From contig NZ_JAATUR010000004.1 of assembly GCF_011881725.1 (NCBI RefSeq), forward strand, positions 62,001-126,000: a stretch of DNA of 64,000 nucleotides, given 5' to 3'. This DNA is from Escherichia coli. Lineage in GTDB: Bacteria > Pseudomonadota > Gammaproteobacteria > Enterobacterales > Enterobacteriaceae. Made by a program: the position numbers and the translations under genes. The number at the start of each line of letters is the position of its first letter. Positions within the stretch are counted from its first letter, which is position 1. This document shows, in pieces, positions 10,049 to 21,926 of this stretch. The notes beneath the pieces were generated by a model, which ran no database searches, had not been told where the DNA came from, and was given only the letters and a program-made list of their open reading frames with translations.

Positions 10049-12133
10049 TTACTTCTTCTTCGCTGCTGCCCTGCGCCGCCTGTCCAAATCCTTAATCAAC
10101 TTGTTCACCCCATCATCGGCAAACATCGTCTCAAGCGTTGCAGAAAGCTTACGTCGCCAGTTTTTGTACTGGTAACTGGTGCCAGGAATATTCACCGGTT
10201 CGGCCATATCCAGCCAATCTTCCGGCTGTAGTCCTAACAGTGCGCTGTTACTGTCAGCAATATAACGTTGCAAACCACGATTAAGCGTCGGCGTCATCGC
10301 CATCAGCGACGCCTTATGCCCGGCACGTTTAGGCAGGCAACCATATTTATGCAGTGCATCCAGCAGACCTTGCTTCGCCAGTTCGCGATCCTGATACAGA
10401 CCGCGCAGCACCACTTCATCCGGGTACAGCCCCAGCGTTTTCCCCAGCGTTAAATCCCCGCTCTCCCAGTAACCACGCAGCGTTGGCAAGTCGTGTGTAG
10501 CCGCGACCGCCATCGACTGCTCCGGATACGCTTTCGGCGCGCGGAATGTTTTCTCGTGGTCATTTTCGAAATAGAGCACTTTGTAGGAGTACACGCCGCT
10601 ACTGCGTAACTTACCGACAATCTCTACCGGTACGGTGCCAAGATCTTCGCCAATCACCATGCAGCGATGGCGCTTACTTTCAAGTGCCAGAATAGAGAGC
10701 AGATCATCCACCGGATAGTGAACATACGCGCCTTGATCCGCCGTCTCCCCATACGGTATCCACCACAAACGCAGCATCGACATCACATGGTCAATTCGCA
10801 ACGCGCCGCAGTTTTGCATATTGGCGCGCAGCAGCTCGATAAACGGCTCATAAGCGCGCGCGGTAATGATATGCGGGTCCATCGGCGGCAATCCCCAGTT
10901 CTGCCCTAACGGGCCGAGGATATCCGGCGGCGCGCCAACCGACGCTTTCAGGCAATACAGTTCGCGGTCGCACCAGGTTTCCGCCCCACCTTCCGCTACG
11001 CCAACCGCCAGGTCACGGTACAGGCCAATCGGCATTTCATAGCCCTGGCTTATCTCCCAGCAGGCGGCAAACTGGCTGTAAGCCAGCCACTGCAACCAGA
11101 GATAAAAATCGACGTCATCACGATGTTCTTCGCAGAACTGACGCACTTCTGGTGAATCCACGTTCTGATACGCCTGAGGCCATGCCGGCCAGCCCCAGCG
11201 CATTTCGTCCTCTTTCACTTGCTGGGCATGTAGCGCGTCAAATGCCGCCTGCCAGAACAGGCTGTCGCCCTGCTCTGCAACAAACTGGCGAAACGAGGCC
11301 ATCTGCTCATCATCACGTTGTGCGAAACCTTTCCACGCCATCCGCAGTGCCGTCATTTTCAGTGCAGTGACGGTGGAGTAATCGACCCAGTCGGCATTCC
11401 GCGCCTGTTGCAGCGTCTGTTGCGTGGTCGGCATCTGCCACCAGGCCTGAGCCTCTTCGCTAAGGTGGAAATCTTCGACGGCGTTAACGTCGATATAAAC
11501 CACATTCAGCCAGCGGCGAGAAGATGGGCTATACGGGCTGGCACTTTCCGGATTTGCCGGATAGAGCGCATGAATCGGGTTCAGACCGATGAACGACCCG
11601 CCACGTTTTGCCACATCCACCAGCATTGCTTTGAGATCGCCAAAATCCCCAATACCCCAGTTTTTTTCCGATCGCAGCGTATAAAGCTGAACGCAAGCGC
11701 CCCACAACTTTTGTTTATTCAGCAACGCCTGCGGTTCGTAACAGCGTTTCGGGGCAACGATCACCCGGCAATGCGCGCGCTGGTCGTCCTGGGTGAGTGT
11801 CAGCGTGTGATAACCTTCCGGCAGCTTCGTTGGTAGATTGAACGCTTTGCCCCCTGTTACATGGCCTTTGTACTGCGTTCCTTCTTCCGTGGTTAGCAGC
11901 CAGCTATATTCGCCGCTCCCCTCCACCATCATCGGCATTTTTTTGCCGCTGGTATAAACCATGACATTCGGGACTGGCGTTACCGCCACTTTCGTGGCGG
12001 TACGTTGATGCATCGCGTCAAGCAAACGCCGTTTGGTTTCGGCGCTAATCGACTGCGGTTTACCGTGGGCATTGATGTAATTGGGGCTAATCCCCGCCGC
12101 CAGCGCGGCATTATCCAGACGTTTGCTTTCCAT
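10049..12133 (-). CDS. malQ: 4-alpha-glucanotransferase (amylomaltase)
   Basis: A 694-residue cytosolic GH77 enzyme that transfers dextrinyl groups between maltodextrins and releases glucose, letting cells grow on maltose. The three acidic active-site residues of the family are in LRIDHVMSM (about D448), GEDLGTVP (about E496) and THDLPTLRG (about D548). It is the second gene of malPQ, 9 bp after malP, and is driven by the MalT-dependent promoter upstream of malP. It works with MalP, which trims the longer dextrins that MalQ makes. Confidence 0.98.
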   Translation of the reverse strand: MESKRLDNAALAAGISPNYINAHGKPQSISAETKRRLLDAMHQRTATKVAVTPVPNVMVYTSGKKMPMMVEGSGEYSWLLTTEEGTQYKGHVTGGKAFNLPTKLPEGYHTLTLTQDDQRAHCRVIVAPKRCYEPQALLNKQKLWGACVQLYTLRSEKNWGIGDFGDLKAMLVDVAKRGGSFIGLNPIHALYPANPESASPYSPSSRRWLNVVYIDVNAVEDFHLSEEAQAWWQMPTTQQTLQQARNADWVDYSTVTALKMTALRMAWKGFAQRDDEQMASFRQFVAEQGDSLFWQAAFDALHAQQVKEDEMRWGWPAWPQAYQNVDSPEVRQFCEEHRDDVDFYLWLQWLAYSQFAACWEISQGYEMPIGLYRDLAVGVAEGGAETWCDRELYCLKASVGAPPDILGPLGQNWGLPPMDPHIITARAYEPFIELLRANMQNCGALRIDHVMSMLRLWWIPYGETADQGAYVHYPVDDLLSILALESKRHRCMVIGEDLGTVPVEIVGKLRSSGVYSYKVLYFENDHEKTFRAPKAYPEQSMAVAATHDLPTLRGYWESGDLTLGKTLGLYPDEVVLRGLYQDRELAKQGLLDALHKYGCLPKRAGHKASLMAMTPTLNRGLQRYIADSNSALLGLQPEDWLDMAEPVNIPGTSYQYKNWRRKLSATLETMFADDGVNKLIKDLDRRRRAAAKKK

Positions 12134-12142
12134 CGCGCTTCC

Positions 12143-14551
<2,409 letters not shown>

Positions 14552-14603
14552 TTAGCTAATAAAACAACGTTATCGCTAGTTTGCCTGGCTCGTTGTTAAC
14601 CTT

Positions 14604-14649
14604 CCTCCTCCTGCCAGGGATTAGGCGGGGAGGAGTAGCGGGGATGAGC
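14604..14649 (-). promoter_or_regulatory. MalT boxes of the malPQ promoter
   Basis: Two clear MalT boxes on the plus strand are GGGGAGGAGT at 14627-14636 and GGGGATGAGC at 14640-14649, close to the consensus GGGGATGAGG. A third, weaker one reads GGCAGGAGGAGG on the minus strand at 14604-14615, nearest the promoter. Three boxes in this arrangement match the known malPp architecture. Confidence 0.8.
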
Positions 14650-15142
14650 ATAAAAGTGTGATCAATGCCACTTAAAGGTAGCTTAATCACCCATAAATGC
14701 CCCTCTTTGCCACATGGCATCCTTGCTTATTGTTCACATTTTGGGGAGAGAGAAAGAGACAATATCAAATCGTACCGAGTACTTCATGCAAATTATGTAA
14801 ATAATGAAATAGTTACCTGTTGGCAACTCATTTGAGAGATTGTGTCAATTTTTAATAGGTGAGAACTTATTAAGACTAGCCTTAATAACGTCATTATATT
14901 ACCTAAATAAAATGCATATATTATTAAGGTAAATCTCCTGGCACTCCAGATTTCATGCACCTTCAGTGAGATTTTACGCTTTCTGGTAGCAGTTATTTGG
15001 AAATGTGACAGAGCGCAAATTCAAACACATAAAAAAGCCACTTAGCTTGCAATGAGTCGCTTTCTGACCGACCTTATATCTATTATTACGAAGCGCAAAA
15101 AAAATAAATATTTTTAATATTCCCACAGTGAAGTGTTTAACT
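14650..15142. promoter_or_regulatory. malP-malT divergent intergenic region
   Basis: The 606-base gap between malP and malT has no supportable gene. The malP side holds the MalT boxes. The middle is AT-rich with the short inverted repeat TTAAGAC/TAGCCTTAA near 14868-14885. The malT side holds a CRP site and the malT promoter. Confidence 0.7.
15003..15079 (+). promoter_or_regulatory. CRP site and promoter of malT
   Basis: ATGTGACAGAGCGCAAATTC has a good left CRP half (TGTGA) and a weak right half, as known for malT. Downstream are TTGCAA (15047-15052) and TTATAT (15074-15079), plausible -35 and -10 elements with a long 21 bp spacer. malT is known to need cAMP-CRP. Confidence 0.6.
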
Positions 15143-17848
15143 ATGTTGATTCCGTCTAAACTCAGTCGTCCGGTTCGACTCGACCATACCGTGGTTCGTG
15201 AACGCCTGTTGGCTAAACTTTCCGGCGCGAACAATTTCAGACTGGCACTCATCACCAGCCCTGCTGGCTATGGGAAAACAACGCTCGTTTCGCAGTGGGC
15301 GGCGGGTAAAAGCGATCTCGGCTGGTTTTCTCTCGATGACGGCGATAACCAGCAAGAGCGGTTCGCCAGCTACCTGATTGCCGCAATTCAACAGGCCACC
15401 AACGGACACTGCCTCGCCAGTGAAGTGATGGCGCAAAAGCGGCAATATGCCAGCCTGTCTTCACTTTTTGCCCAACTGTTTATCGAACTGGCAGAGTGGC
15501 ACCAGCCTCTCTACCTGGTTATTGACGATTATCATCTGATCACTAATCCGGTGATTCACGAGTCAATGCGCTTTTTTATTCGTCATCAACCGGAAAACCT
15601 CACCCTGGTGGTGTTATCACGCAATCTTCCGCAACTGGGCATTGCTAATTTGCGTGTACGTGACCAACTGCTGGAAATTGGCAGCCAGCAACTGGCGTTT
15701 ACCCATCAGGAAGCCAAGCTTTTTTTTGATTGCCGTCTGTCTTCACCCATTGAAGCCGCTGAAAGTAGTCGGATTTGCGATGACGTTTCTGGTTGGGCAA
15801 CGGCTTTACAATTAATTGCTCTCTCCGTCCGGCAGAATACCCACTCTGCGCACAAATCCGCACGTCGCCTGGCGGGCATTAATGCCAGTCATCTTTCTGA
15901 TTATCTTGTCGATGAAGTGCTGGATAACGTTGATCTGGCGACGCGTCATTTTCTGCTGAAAAGTGCAGTTTTACGCTCGATGAACGATGCGCTAATCACC
16001 CGCGTTACTGGCGAAGAAAACGGGCAAAGGGGTCTTGAAGAAATTGAACGTCAGGGGCTGTTTTTACAACGGATGGATGATACCGGCGAGTGGTTCTGCT
16101 ATCACCCACTGTTTGGCAACTTCCTGCGCCAGCGCTGCCAGTGGGAACTGGCGGCAGAATTGCCCGAAATCCACCGTGCCGCCGCAGAAAGCTGGATGAC
16201 ACAGGGCTTTCCAGGCGAAGCCATCCATCATGCGCTGGCGGCAGGCGATGCGCTGATGCTGCGCGATATTCTGCTTAATCACGCCTGGAGCCTGTTCAAC
16301 CAAAGCGAACTTTCGCTGCTGGAAGCGTCACTCAAAGCTTTGCCATGGGACAGTCTGCTGGAAAATCCGCAACTGGTGTTGTTGCAAGCCTGGCTAATGC
16401 AAAGCCAACATCGCTACGGCGAAGTGAACACCCTGCTGTCACGCGCCGAACATGAGCTCAAAGATATCAGAGAAGGCATCATGCATGCAGAATTTAACGC
16501 TCTGCGCGCCCAGGTTGCTATTAACGATGGTAATCCAGATGAAGCTGAACGGCTGGCAAAACTGGCGCTGGAAGAACTGCCTCCGGGCTGGTTCTACAGC
16601 CGCATTGTGGCAACCTCTGTGCTTGGCGAAGTGTTGCATTGCAAAGGTGAACTGACCCGCTCGCTGGCGCTTATGCAGCAAACCGAGCAAATGGCGCGTC
16701 AGCACGATGTCTGGCATTACGCCTTGTGGAGTTTAATCCAGCAAAGTGAAATTCTGTTTGCCCAGGGGTTCCTGCAAACCGCGTGGGAAACACAGGAAAA
16801 AGCGTTCCAGTTGATTAACGAGCAGCATCTGGAACAGCTACCAATGCATGAGTTTCTGGTGCGTATCCGTGCACAGCTGCTATGGGCCTGGGCGCGGCTG
16901 GATGAAGCCGAAGCCTCGGCGCGAAGCGGGATTGAAGTCTTATCATCTTATCAGCCACAGCAACAACTCCAGTGCCTGGCAATGTTGATTCAATGCTCAC
17001 TGGCCCGTGGCGATTTAGATAATGCCCGTAGCCAGCTTAACCGCCTGGAAAACCTGCTGGGAAATGGTAAATACCACAGCGACTGGATCTCTAACGCCAA
17101 CAAAGTTCGCGTGATTTACTGGCAGATGACCGGCGATAAAGCAGCTGCCACCAACTGGCTGCGCCACACTGCGAAGCCGGAATTTGCCAATAACCACTTC
17201 CTGCAAGGTCAATGGCGCAACATTGCCCGCGCACAAATCTTGCTGGGAGAGTTTGACCCTGCGGAAATAGTCCTCGAAGAACTGAACGAAAATGCCCGCA
17301 GTCTGCGATTAATGAGCGATCTCAACCGTAACCTGCTTTTACTGAATCAGTTGTACTGGCAAGCCGGACGCAAAAGCGATGCCCAGCGAGTGTTGTTGGA
17401 CGCCTTGAAACTGGCAAACCGCACCGGATTTATCAGCCATTTTGTCATCGAAGGCGAGGCAATGGCGCAGCAGTTACGCCAGCTGATTCAACTCAATACG
17501 TTGCCGGAACTGGAACAACACCGCGCGCAGCGTATTCTGCGTGAAATAAATCAACATCATCGACATAAATTCGCCCATTTCGATGAGAATTTCGTTGAAC
17601 GTCTGCTAAATCATCCGGAAGTACCAGAACTTATCCGAACCAGTCCCCTGACGCAACGTGAATGGCAGGTACTGGGGCTGATTTACTCCGGTTACAGCAA
17701 CGAACAAATTGCGGGCGAACTGGAGGTGGCGGCGACCACCATCAAGACGCATATCCGCAATCTGTATCAGAAACTCGGTGTCGCCCATCGTCAGGCCGCC
17801 GTGCAGCACGCGCAGAAACTGCTGAAGATGATGGGATACGGAGTGTGA
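15143..17848 (+). CDS. malT: MalT, maltotriose/ATP-dependent activator of the mal regulon
   Basis: A 901-residue STAND ATPase regulator. Walker A is SPAGYGKTT at residues 39-47 and Walker B is LVIDDYH at about 125-131. A central TPR-like SuperMotif region follows, and the C-terminal LuxR-type helix-turn-helix covers about residues 830-895 ([21 protein letters not shown]). It binds maltotriose and ATP, oligomerises and activates promoters such as malPQ. I chose the ATG before LIPSKL, which matches the known length; another start five codons upstream exists. The first 110 residues differ from my memory of K-12 at a cluster of positions, while the rest is nearly identical. Confidence 0.98.
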   Translation: MLIPSKLSRPVRLDHTVVRERLLAKLSGANNFRLALITSPAGYGKTTLVSQWAAGKSDLGWFSLDDGDNQQERFASYLIAAIQQATNGHCLASEVMAQKRQYASLSSLFAQLFIELAEWHQPLYLVIDDYHLITNPVIHESMRFFIRHQPENLTLVVLSRNLPQLGIANLRVRDQLLEIGSQQLAFTHQEAKLFFDCRLSSPIEAAESSRICDDVSGWATALQLIALSVRQNTHSAHKSARRLAGINASHLSDYLVDEVLDNVDLATRHFLLKSAVLRSMNDALITRVTGEENGQRGLEEIERQGLFLQRMDDTGEWFCYHPLFGNFLRQRCQWELAAELPEIHRAAAESWMTQGFPGEAIHHALAAGDALMLRDILLNHAWSLFNQSELSLLEASLKALPWDSLLENPQLVLLQAWLMQSQHRYGEVNTLLSRAEHELKDIREGIMHAEFNALRAQVAINDGNPDEAERLAKLALEELPPGWFYSRIVATSVLGEVLHCKGELTRSLALMQQTEQMARQHDVWHYALWSLIQQSEILFAQGFLQTAWETQEKAFQLINEQHLEQLPMHEFLVRIRAQLLWAWARLDEAEASARSGIEVLSSYQPQQQLQCLAMLIQCSLARGDLDNARSQLNRLENLLGNGKYHSDWISNANKVRVIYWQMTGDKAAATNWLRHTAKPEFANNHFLQGQWRNIARAQILLGEFDPAEIVLEELNENARSLRLMSDLNRNLLLLNQLYWQAGRKSDAQRVLLDALKLANRTGFISHFVIEGEAMAQQLRQLIQLNTLPELEQHRAQRILREINQHHRHKFAHFDENFVERLLNHPEVPELIRTSPLTQREWQVLGLIYSGYSNEQIAGELEVAATTIKTHIRNLYQKLGVAHRQAAVQHAQKLLKMMGYGV

Positions 17849-17852
17849 GTGT

Positions 17853-17876
17853 AGCCGGATAACGCGCCAGATCCGG
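17853..17876. repeat. Short REP-like hairpin after malT
   Basis: The arms GCCGGAT and ATCCGGC enclose a 10-base loop between the malT stop and the rtcA remnant. It may end or stabilise malT mRNA. Confidence 0.55.
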
Positions 17877-17890
17877 CTTACATCTTTACA

Positions 17891-18030
17891 TCATTTAACG
17901 CTTACCCGCGTTATGCCGTCTGTTTCTATCAAACTAAACCGCACCGGCAAGAAACGCTCCACCACCGCGATATTGGTCAGCAGATGGCATGAGGGATGCG
18001 CGACCGTAAATTCGCCAGCGCCTGCCAGCG
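17891..18030 (-). pseudogene. rtcA: 3' remnant of rtcA (RNA 3'-phosphate cyclase)
   Basis: Read on the minus strand this gives [17 protein letters not shown], then [20 protein letters not shown] and GITRVSVK-stop, the C-terminus of E. coli RtcA (about 338 residues). Only some 46 codons remain, without start or RBS. The upstream side runs straight into the end of rtcR, so most of rtcA and all of rtcB are missing. The reading frame of the remnant is intact, suggesting a fairly recent deletion. Confidence 0.88.
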
Positions 18031-18116
18031 TTAACGACACGGACCGACTACGCAAATACCTGGCGCGTTTTGGTCTGACGTGGGAAGCCGTACAGGATCA
18101 GCACAGCTCAAGTTGA
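18024..18116 (+). pseudogene. rtcR: 3' remnant of rtcR (sigma-54 activator)
   Basis: The plus strand encodes [20 protein letters not shown] and then [10 protein letters not shown]-stop, the last 30 residues of the sigma-54-dependent activator RtcR. It joins the rtcA remnant tail to tail at GCCAGCG (18024-18030), which may belong to either gene. The stop codon overlaps the 3' end of convergent glpR by 19 bp, the normal arrangement in intact strains as far as I recall. Confidence 0.88.
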
Positions 18117-18856
18117 ATATGATGGTCCGTCAGCACCTGCATCACACCTGCTGGCGGCGGGACGTCGGTGTAGACGGCATCTACCATACTGATGCTGCCC
18201 ATATTCACCATCGCGTTACGGCCAAATTTTGAGTGATCGACAACCAGCATAACGTGGCGCGAGTTCTCAATAATGGCGCGTTTGGTGCGAACTTCGTGAT
18301 AATCAAACTCCAGCAGCGAGCCGTCGCTGTCGATGCCACTGATCCCGAGAATGCCAAAGTCGAGGCGGAACTGGGAGATAAAATCCAGCGTTGCTTCGCC
18401 AATGATCCCGCCATCACGGCTACGCAATTCGCCACCAGCAAGAATAATGCGGAAATCCTCTTTTACCATCAGCGTGTTAGCAACATTGAGGTTGTTGGTC
18501 ACAATGCGCAAATTGCTGTGATTAAGCAGTGCGTGCGCTACCGCCTCCGGCGTGGTGCCGATATCGATAAACAGCGTGGAGCCGTTAGGAATTTGCTCCG
18601 CCACTTTGCGGGCAATACGCTCTTTTTCTTCGGTCTGGGTGGCCTTGCGATCGTGCCATGGCGTGTTAACCGAGCTGGAAGGCAGCGCCGCGCCGCCATG
18701 ATGGCGCAGGATCAGGTTTTGCTCCGCCAGCTCGTTGAGGTCGCGACGAATAGTCTGCGGGCTGACGGAGAAGTGCTCCACCAGTTCCTCTGTGCTGACA
18801 TAACCCTGCTGTTTAACCAGTTCGATAATACCGTTGTGACGTTGTGTTTGTTTCAT
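18098..18856 (-). CDS. glpR: GlpR, glycerol-3-phosphate regulon repressor
   Basis: A 252-residue DeoR-family repressor. The N-terminal helix-turn-helix reads VSTEELVEHFSVSPQTIRRD (residues 19-38) and a C-terminal sugar-phosphate binding domain contains DIGTTPEAVA. It represses glpD and other glp operons until glycerol-3-phosphate binds. It is intact here; the MG1655 copy is, to my knowledge, frameshifted. It starts 16 bp after glpG's stop in the glpEGR order. Confidence 0.97.
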   Translation of the reverse strand: MKQTQRHNGIIELVKQQGYVSTEELVEHFSVSPQTIRRDLNELAEQNLILRHHGGAALPSSSVNTPWHDRKATQTEEKERIARKVAEQIPNGSTLFIDIGTTPEAVAHALLNHSNLRIVTNNLNVANTLMVKEDFRIILAGGELRSRDGGIIGEATLDFISQFRLDFGILGISGIDSDGSLLEFDYHEVRTKRAIIENSRHVMLVVDHSKFGRNAMVNMGSISMVDAVYTDVPPPAGVMQVLTDHHIQLELC

Positions 18857-18872
18857 TTATAAATCCCTGGAA

Positions 18873-19715
<843 letters not shown>

Positions 19716-19747
19716 TTATTCCACACAAAAGAGGACAGTATAAAGCG

Positions 19748-20152
<405 letters not shown>

Positions 20153-20212
20153 TTATACATATCACTCTAAAATGTTTTTTCAATGTTACCCAAAGCGCGA
20201 TTCTTTGCTAAT

Positions 20213-20230
20213 ATGTTCGATAACGAACAT
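20213..20230. promoter_or_regulatory. GlpR operator at glpD
   Basis: ATGTTCGATAACGAACAT has perfect 7 bp inverted arms (ATGTTCG/CGAACAT) and fits known glpD operators. It overlaps the expected glpD promoter region, 34 bp before the start codon. Confidence 0.8.
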
Positions 20231-20263
20231 TTATGAGCTTTAACGAAAGTGAATGAGGGCAGC

Positions 20264-21769
20264 ATGGAAACCAAAGATCTGATTGTGATAGGTGGCGGCA
20301 TCAATGGTGCTGGTATCGCGGCAGACGCCGCTGGACGCGGTTTATCCGTGCTGATGCTGGAGGCGCAGGATCTCGCTTGTGCGACCTCTTCCGCCAGTTC
20401 AAAACTCATTCACGGTGGCCTGCGCTACCTTGAGCATTATGAATTCCGTCTGGTCAGCGAGGCGCTGGCTGAACGTGAAGTGCTGCTGAAAATGGCGCCA
20501 CATATCGCCTTCCCGATGCGCTTTCGCCTGCCGCATCGTCCGCATCTTCGCCCGGCGTGGATGATTCGTATTGGTCTGTTTATGTACGATCATCTGGGTA
20601 AACGTACCAGCCTGCCGGGATCAATAGGTTTGCGATTTGGCGCAAATTCAGTGCTAAAACCGGAAATTAAGCGCGGATTCGAATATTCCGACTGTTGGGT
20701 AGATGACGCCCGTCTGGTTCTCGCCAACGCCCAGATGGTGGTACGTAAAGGCGGCGAAGTGCTTACTCGTACTCGTGCTACTTCTGCTCGCCGCGAAAAC
20801 GGCCTGTGGATTGTAGAAGCGGAAGATATCGATACCGGCAAAAAATACACATGGCAGGCACGCGGCCTGGTTAACGCCACCGGCCCGTGGGTGAAACAGT
20901 TCTTCGATGACGGGATGCATCTTCCCTCGCCTTATGGCATTCGCCTGATCAAAGGCAGTCATATTGTGGTGCCGCGTGTACATACCCAAAAACAAGCCTA
21001 CATTCTGCAAAACGAAGATAAACGCATTGTGTTTGTGATCCCGTGGATGGACGAATTTTCCATCATCGGCACCACCGATGTGGAATACAAAGGCGATCCG
21101 AAAGCGGTGAAGATTGAAGAGAATGAAATCAAATACCTGCTCAACGTGTATAACGCGCACTTTAAAAAGCAGCTAAGCCGGGATGATATCGTCTGGACTT
21201 ATTCCGGCGTGCGTCCACTGTGTGATGATGAGTCCGATTCGCCGCAGGCGATAACCCGTGATTACACCCTTGATATTCATGATGAAAACGGCAAAGCGCC
21301 GCTATTGTCGGTATTCGGCGGCAAGCTGACCACCTACCGCAAACTGGCGGAACACGCACTGGAAAAACTGACGCCATATTATCAGGGCATTGGCCCGGCG
21401 TGGACGAAAGAGAGCGTGCTACCGGGTGGTGACATTGCCGGTGATCGCGACGATTACGCCGCCCGCCTGCGCCGCCGCTACCCGTTCCTGACGGAATCAC
21501 TGGCACGTCATTACGCACGTACTTATGGCAGCAACACTGAGCTATTACTCGGTAATGCGGGGACGGTAAGCGATCTTGGTGAGGATTTCGGTCATGAGTT
21601 CTACGAAGCAGAGCTGAAATATCTGGTCGATCACGAATGGGTCCGCCGCGCCGACGATGCCCTGTGGCGTCGAACAAAACAAGGTATGTGGCTGAATGCG
21701 GAACAACAATCTCGTGTGAGCCAGTGGCTGATGGAGTATACGCAGCAGAGGTTGTCGCTGGCGTCGTGA
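20264..21769 (+). CDS. glpD: Aerobic glycerol-3-phosphate dehydrogenase
   Basis: A 501-residue FAD-dependent, peripheral inner-membrane enzyme that oxidises sn-glycerol-3-phosphate to dihydroxyacetone phosphate and reduces ubiquinone. The FAD-binding Rossmann motif GGGINGAG is at residues 10-17. Conserved FAD-oxidoreductase regions IHGGLRYLEHYEF and GGKLTTYR are present. The ATG before ETKDL follows GTGAATGAGGGC; a start five codons upstream gives a longer, less likely form. GlpR controls it through the upstream operator. It makes use of the glycerol-3-phosphate imported by systems such as Ugp in this window. Confidence 0.98.
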   Translation: METKDLIVIGGGINGAGIAADAAGRGLSVLMLEAQDLACATSSASSKLIHGGLRYLEHYEFRLVSEALAEREVLLKMAPHIAFPMRFRLPHRPHLRPAWMIRIGLFMYDHLGKRTSLPGSIGLRFGANSVLKPEIKRGFEYSDCWVDDARLVLANAQMVVRKGGEVLTRTRATSARRENGLWIVEAEDIDTGKKYTWQARGLVNATGPWVKQFFDDGMHLPSPYGIRLIKGSHIVVPRVHTQKQAYILQNEDKRIVFVIPWMDEFSIIGTTDVEYKGDPKAVKIEENEIKYLLNVYNAHFKKQLSRDDIVWTYSGVRPLCDDESDSPQAITRDYTLDIHDENGKAPLLSVFGGKLTTYRKLAEHALEKLTPYYQGIGPAWTKESVLPGGDIAGDRDDYAARLRRRYPFLTESLARHYARTYGSNTELLLGNAGTVSDLGEDFGHEFYEAELKYLVDHEWVRRADDALWRRTKQGMWLNAEQQSRVSQWLMEYTQQRLSLAS

Positions 21770-21786
21770 TTTGACGTAAGCTGGCT

Positions 21787-21808
21787 GGGTCGGATTTCGA
21801 TCTGACCC
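21787..21808 (+). terminator. Weak terminator hairpin after glpD
   Basis: The arms GGGTCGGAT and ATCTGACCC (one internal mismatch) form a hairpin followed only by ACTCTTT, a poor U tract. Likely the end of glpD mRNA, but termination strength is doubtful. Confidence 0.45.
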
Positions 21809-21926
21809 ACTCTTTAGCATTCCCTTAATTCAGGGAATTACGGCAAAGCCCACGCCATCATACCCAGCATAATAAAACTAAAACTCATTCCCCCACTCGC
21901 TCTACTTCTGCAAATTGAGATTTTCA

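Noticed and set aside
17913-18116. Apparent 67-codon gene between malT and glpR
   Set aside because: The frame is a chimera. Its first half is the antisense of the rtcA remnant and its second half the rtcR C-terminus, so it is a deletion scar.
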